From: Chara braunii
Taxonomy: Eukaryota; Streptophyta; Charophyceae; Charales; Characeae
Direction: 5' to 3'
DNA: 45,325 nt
Assembly: GCA_003427395.1 (NCBI GenBank)
Contig: BFEA01000322.1
Coordinates: 1,131,522 to 1,176,846, forward strand
The translations under genes and the position numbers were made by a program. Below, in pieces: positions 43,205 to 45,325 of the stretch; position 1 is the stretch's first letter; the number at the start of each line of letters is the position of its first letter. A model generated the notes under the pieces. The model saw nothing but the letters and a program-made list of their open reading frames with translations. It was not told the DNA's origin and made no database searches.

Positions 43205-43642
43205 ACAGCACTGTCATCAACTCCTCCTCTCCACAGCTGCGGCTAATATCCTGATCCTCGTCGGCACTGCCACGCCAGGAACTGTTTGTTCTGTTCATCT
43301 GATTGATTGCCTCCGGATTCGGACTCGGGTCTGTCTTTTTTTTTTTTTTTTTTTTTTTTAGTATTTCGACAAGTTCAAGGGTGTACCAACTGAGATCCTC
43401 GTCAGCACTGGCAGGCCGCGGCCCAAGTCCCACTAGCTGCGTTGAGCTACCTCAACGCCTGAATCTGGCCGCTTTTGCGGAGATGTGCAGAAATGGTGTT
43501 GAGTTTCCTGAACTGCACGTCTCCACAAACACGTTCAGATTCAGGCATTGAGGTAGCTCAACGCTGCTAATGGGACTTGCCCCCGGGAGCTTTTCCTGAT
43601 CCTTGACAACACGGTCATCCACTCCTCCTCTCCACAGCCGCG
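43104..43642. repeat. Dispersed CGTCAGCACTG / CCTCTCCACAG repeats
   Basis: The block CCTCGTCRGCACTGSC with GCCAGGAACT recurs near 43118, 43160, 43257 and 43396. The block CACTCCTCCTCTCCACAG(C/T)(C/T)GCG-like recurs near 43218 and 43620. No coding potential. Confidence 0.6.
43424..43579. repeat. Palindrome with ~67-bp arms and 22-bp centre
   Basis: Left arm 43424-43490 (CAAGTCCCACTAGCTGCG, TTGAGCTACCTCAACGCC, TGAATCTGGCCGC) is complementary to the right arm 43513-43579 with about a dozen differences, clustered in the middle (GGCCGCTTTTGCGG against AACGTGTTTGTGG). Unlike the perfect repeat at 15071 it has aged. Confidence 0.85.
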
Positions 43643-43751
43643 CCGCCACACCCGCGCCGCCAGTGAACTCTCTTCCCCGTCCTTGTCAGCACATTGGCGG
43701 CAACTTCTCCCCTCGTCGTCAGCATACTCAGCAAAAGGTCAGCACATTTGC

Positions 43752-43828
43752 GTTCTTCTTCTTCTTCTTCTTCGTCTTCTTTTTCTTCTTCTTCTTATCC
43801 TTCTTCTTCTTCTTCTTCTTCTTCTGCA
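43752..43828. repeat. (TTC)n microsatellite
   Basis: TTC repeats with GTC and TTT interruptions; they create long false poly-Ser, Leu and Arg frames. Confidence 0.9.
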
Positions 43829-44231
43829 GCGGCAGCATCGCAATTGCTCCGCCAAACGCTGGACAAACTGAGAAGTTCGCAGAAAGCAACAAATACCAAC
43901 GCAGGTCCCGATCGCTTTGTGATCGCCCAGAATGCCGCTGTCAGAATGTCCCTGGACGTGCGGCAAACCAGGTGAACCTGATGTGCCTGGACGTGCCCAA
44001 GTGCAAGGTACGTTTTCCGTGAAGGGCATACTGATCCTGCCCGGGTTTGGCTTTCCCCTTTTTTTTGCCGACTTTTATAGGGGTCGCCATAGACCATATT
44101 CTCTCTTTCAAAAGGGGGGGGGAGGGGAAAGAAGAAAAGAAAACACAGGTGCTCAATTCTCGTTCACACGGCTTTTCTCCATGTATACCTCCTCTCCTCC
44201 GTGCCGGCAGATTACTCTCCAAGTCACCGGC
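43829..44231. other. No gene recognised
   Basis: Mixed sequence with a G run at 44116-44126. No domain or RNA signal is recognised. Confidence 0.4.
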
Positions 44232-44345
44232 CTACAGTCTTCACCCGAATAGAACGCCCGGTCACTATCGCTGCATCTGGACCGAAAATAGCCCCAAATA
44301 CAGGTGGTATAATGACTAGGCGTTCTGTTCCGGTGAAGACCGTAG
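44232..44345. mobile_element. Foldback MITE copy c (most complete)
   Basis: 114 bp from CTACAGTCTTCACCCGAATA to GTTCCGGTGAAGACCGTAG. The arms pair over about 45 bp (outer CTAC.GTCTTCACC; inner GAATAGAACGCCCGGTCA), leaving a short centre with CATCTGGACCGAAAATAGCC. No coding capacity. Confidence 0.8.
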
Positions 44346-44914
44346 CTGCAGAAATGACGAATATTGGAATGCTCGTGTGCCTTTGTGGCTGTACACGTGG
44401 CAGTTGATCTTTCCTCGACACGTGAGACAAGGTCAAAGTACACAGGATTTTCAAACAACATGTTCACACGTCTCTCTTTTCTCTTTTTTAACCATGCTAA
44501 CATTCACAGCATACATACTATTCTAGGCAATTAAGCGATTACGCACAGATTGGAAAAATCGAAATTTCACAACGCACAGATTGGAAAAATCGAAATTGCA
44601 TAGGTTATTAAAGAAAACGGAGAAGTTTCGTTTAAAAAAAAAGAAAAAAAGAAAACGAAGAAGAAAAACAAGCATAGGTGGGGAATGTTCGAGTTGAAGA
44701 TAGAGGGAAAGTAAGCAAGCAAACAAAAAAAAAAAAAGGGAAACAAAAACGAATGGTTCACCATTGGGCACGTTCCAGGGGACCGGAGTCCCTCTTCGAT
44801 GGTTAGCAGCAACGAATCATGCAGTCAGTTATCGAGGATTTCTGAACATGGTCAGATTGACCGTAAGATCGGACGGCCGAGGCACGCATGGTCGCAAAAT
44901 ACTCGATCTAGCTG
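44346..44914. other. No gene recognised; short tandem duplication
   Basis: CGCACAGATTGGAAAAATCG followed by AAATT occurs twice (44541 and 44574). Otherwise A-rich tracts. Confidence 0.45.
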
Positions 44915-45094
44915 CTACCGTATTCCCGCGAATTGAACGCACGATCATTATCGCCGTATCTAGACTGAAAGTTGGCCGAGATCCAGCACACGCATGGTCG
45001 CAAAACACTCGATCTAGCGGCTACCGTCTTCCCTGAAATAGAACGTCGTGCGATCATCATCGCCGCATCTAGACTGAAAGTTGCCCCAGATACA
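44883..45094. repeat. 106-bp tandem duplication carrying foldback copies d and e
   Basis: CACGCATGGTCGCAAAA, TACTCGATCTAGCTGCTACC starts at 44883 and again at 44989, so a foldback element and its left flank were duplicated together. Confidence 0.8.
44915..44988. mobile_element. Foldback MITE copy d (right arm replaced by the duplication)
   Basis: CTACCGTATTCCCGCGAATT, GAACGCACGATCATTATCGC, TATCTAGACTGAAAGTTGG. The right arm is absent. Confidence 0.72.
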
Positions 45095-45140
45095 GCTATA
45101 ATCACCATGCGTTCTATCTTTGGCCGAAAGACGGCAGTAG
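45021..45140. mobile_element. Foldback MITE copy e
   Basis: CTACCGTCTTCCCTGAAATA, GAACG ... ATCACCATGCGTTCTATC, GCCGAAAGACGGCAGTAG. Both arms are present, with a few mismatches. Confidence 0.78.
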
Positions 45141-45248
45141 GACTTGGCACCCGGCGATCATCATTTACTCAAATGCCATATAAGACCGGACGATTCATAA
45201 GATCGGGTCTCGAGAACAACCGTCATCAACCGAGAGATCAATCGTTCG

Positions 45249-45249
<1 letters not shown>

Positions 45250-45325
<76 letters not shown>
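45250..45325. repeat. (AC)n followed by (AG)n at window end
   Basis: About 24 AC repeats, then 13 AG repeats to the last base. Confidence 0.95.

Noticed and set aside
43739-44097. Poly-Arg and poly-Ser frames
   Set aside because: Produced by the TTC microsatellite.

Overview
This window reads as accessory, repeat-dominated chromosomal DNA of a large-genome green eukaryote. The evidence is the lineages of Ty3/Gypsy (metavirid) retrotransposons, primer-binding sites of tRNA-iMet and tRNA-Asp type, MITEs, SINE-like sequences, a plant-like 25S rRNA fragment and long simple repeats. From memory of protein style I lean to a streptophyte alga such as Chara, with low confidence. I see no intact host gene. 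Every long coding stretch belongs to a decayed retroelement, and many stops look like C-to-T or G-to-A changes of sense codons.

Layout. (1) 490-12.7 kb holds element 1, a minus-strand Ty3 element with a chromodomain-like C-terminus. A plus-strand relative, element 2 (1973-8646), is inserted in its integrase, so the gene is split between 831-1972 and 8647-12391. Element 2 itself carries two small DNA transposons: an 843-bp element with TTAA flanks inside reverse transcriptase, and a 338-bp hAT-like MITE with an 8-bp duplication. (2) 13.4-19.4 kb holds element D, a different minus-strand Ty3 family with gag, protease and partial RT. It has lost RNase H and integrase and carries a perfect 186-bp inverted repeat in the protease region. 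(3) 19358-28702 is element E, a complete non-autonomous LTR element flanked by GCGG. It has LTRs of about 2.9 kb, a tRNA-Asp PBS and only two gag-like genes. Each LTR carries a type III hammerhead ribozyme motif on the strand opposite to gag, a 25S rRNA-derived fragment and tRNA-like stretches. (4) 28.7-37.7 kb is non-coding. It includes a roughly 1.25-kb array of about 17 stem-loop repeats (30527-31775) with an invariant AACTTA hexaloop, stems that change in a compensatory way and a spacing near 63 bp; a 295-bp assembly gap; and two SINE-like sequences. (5) 37.7-42.2 kb holds an LTR with an iMet-type PBS, a minisatellite of about 48 bp fused in frame to a third Ty3 pol fragment (element F), and its LTR-like 3' flank with a 218-bp duplication and an ACGTGGC-rich minisatellite. 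(6) 42.2-45.3 kb holds at least five copies of a ~115-bp foldback MITE, a 67-bp-arm palindrome and simple repeats.

No gene network operates here: the genes are parts of parasitic elements, and E and D would need proteins supplied in trans. The two observations I judge most novel are the paired hammerhead motifs in the LTRs of a gag-only element and the covarying AACTTA hairpin array.
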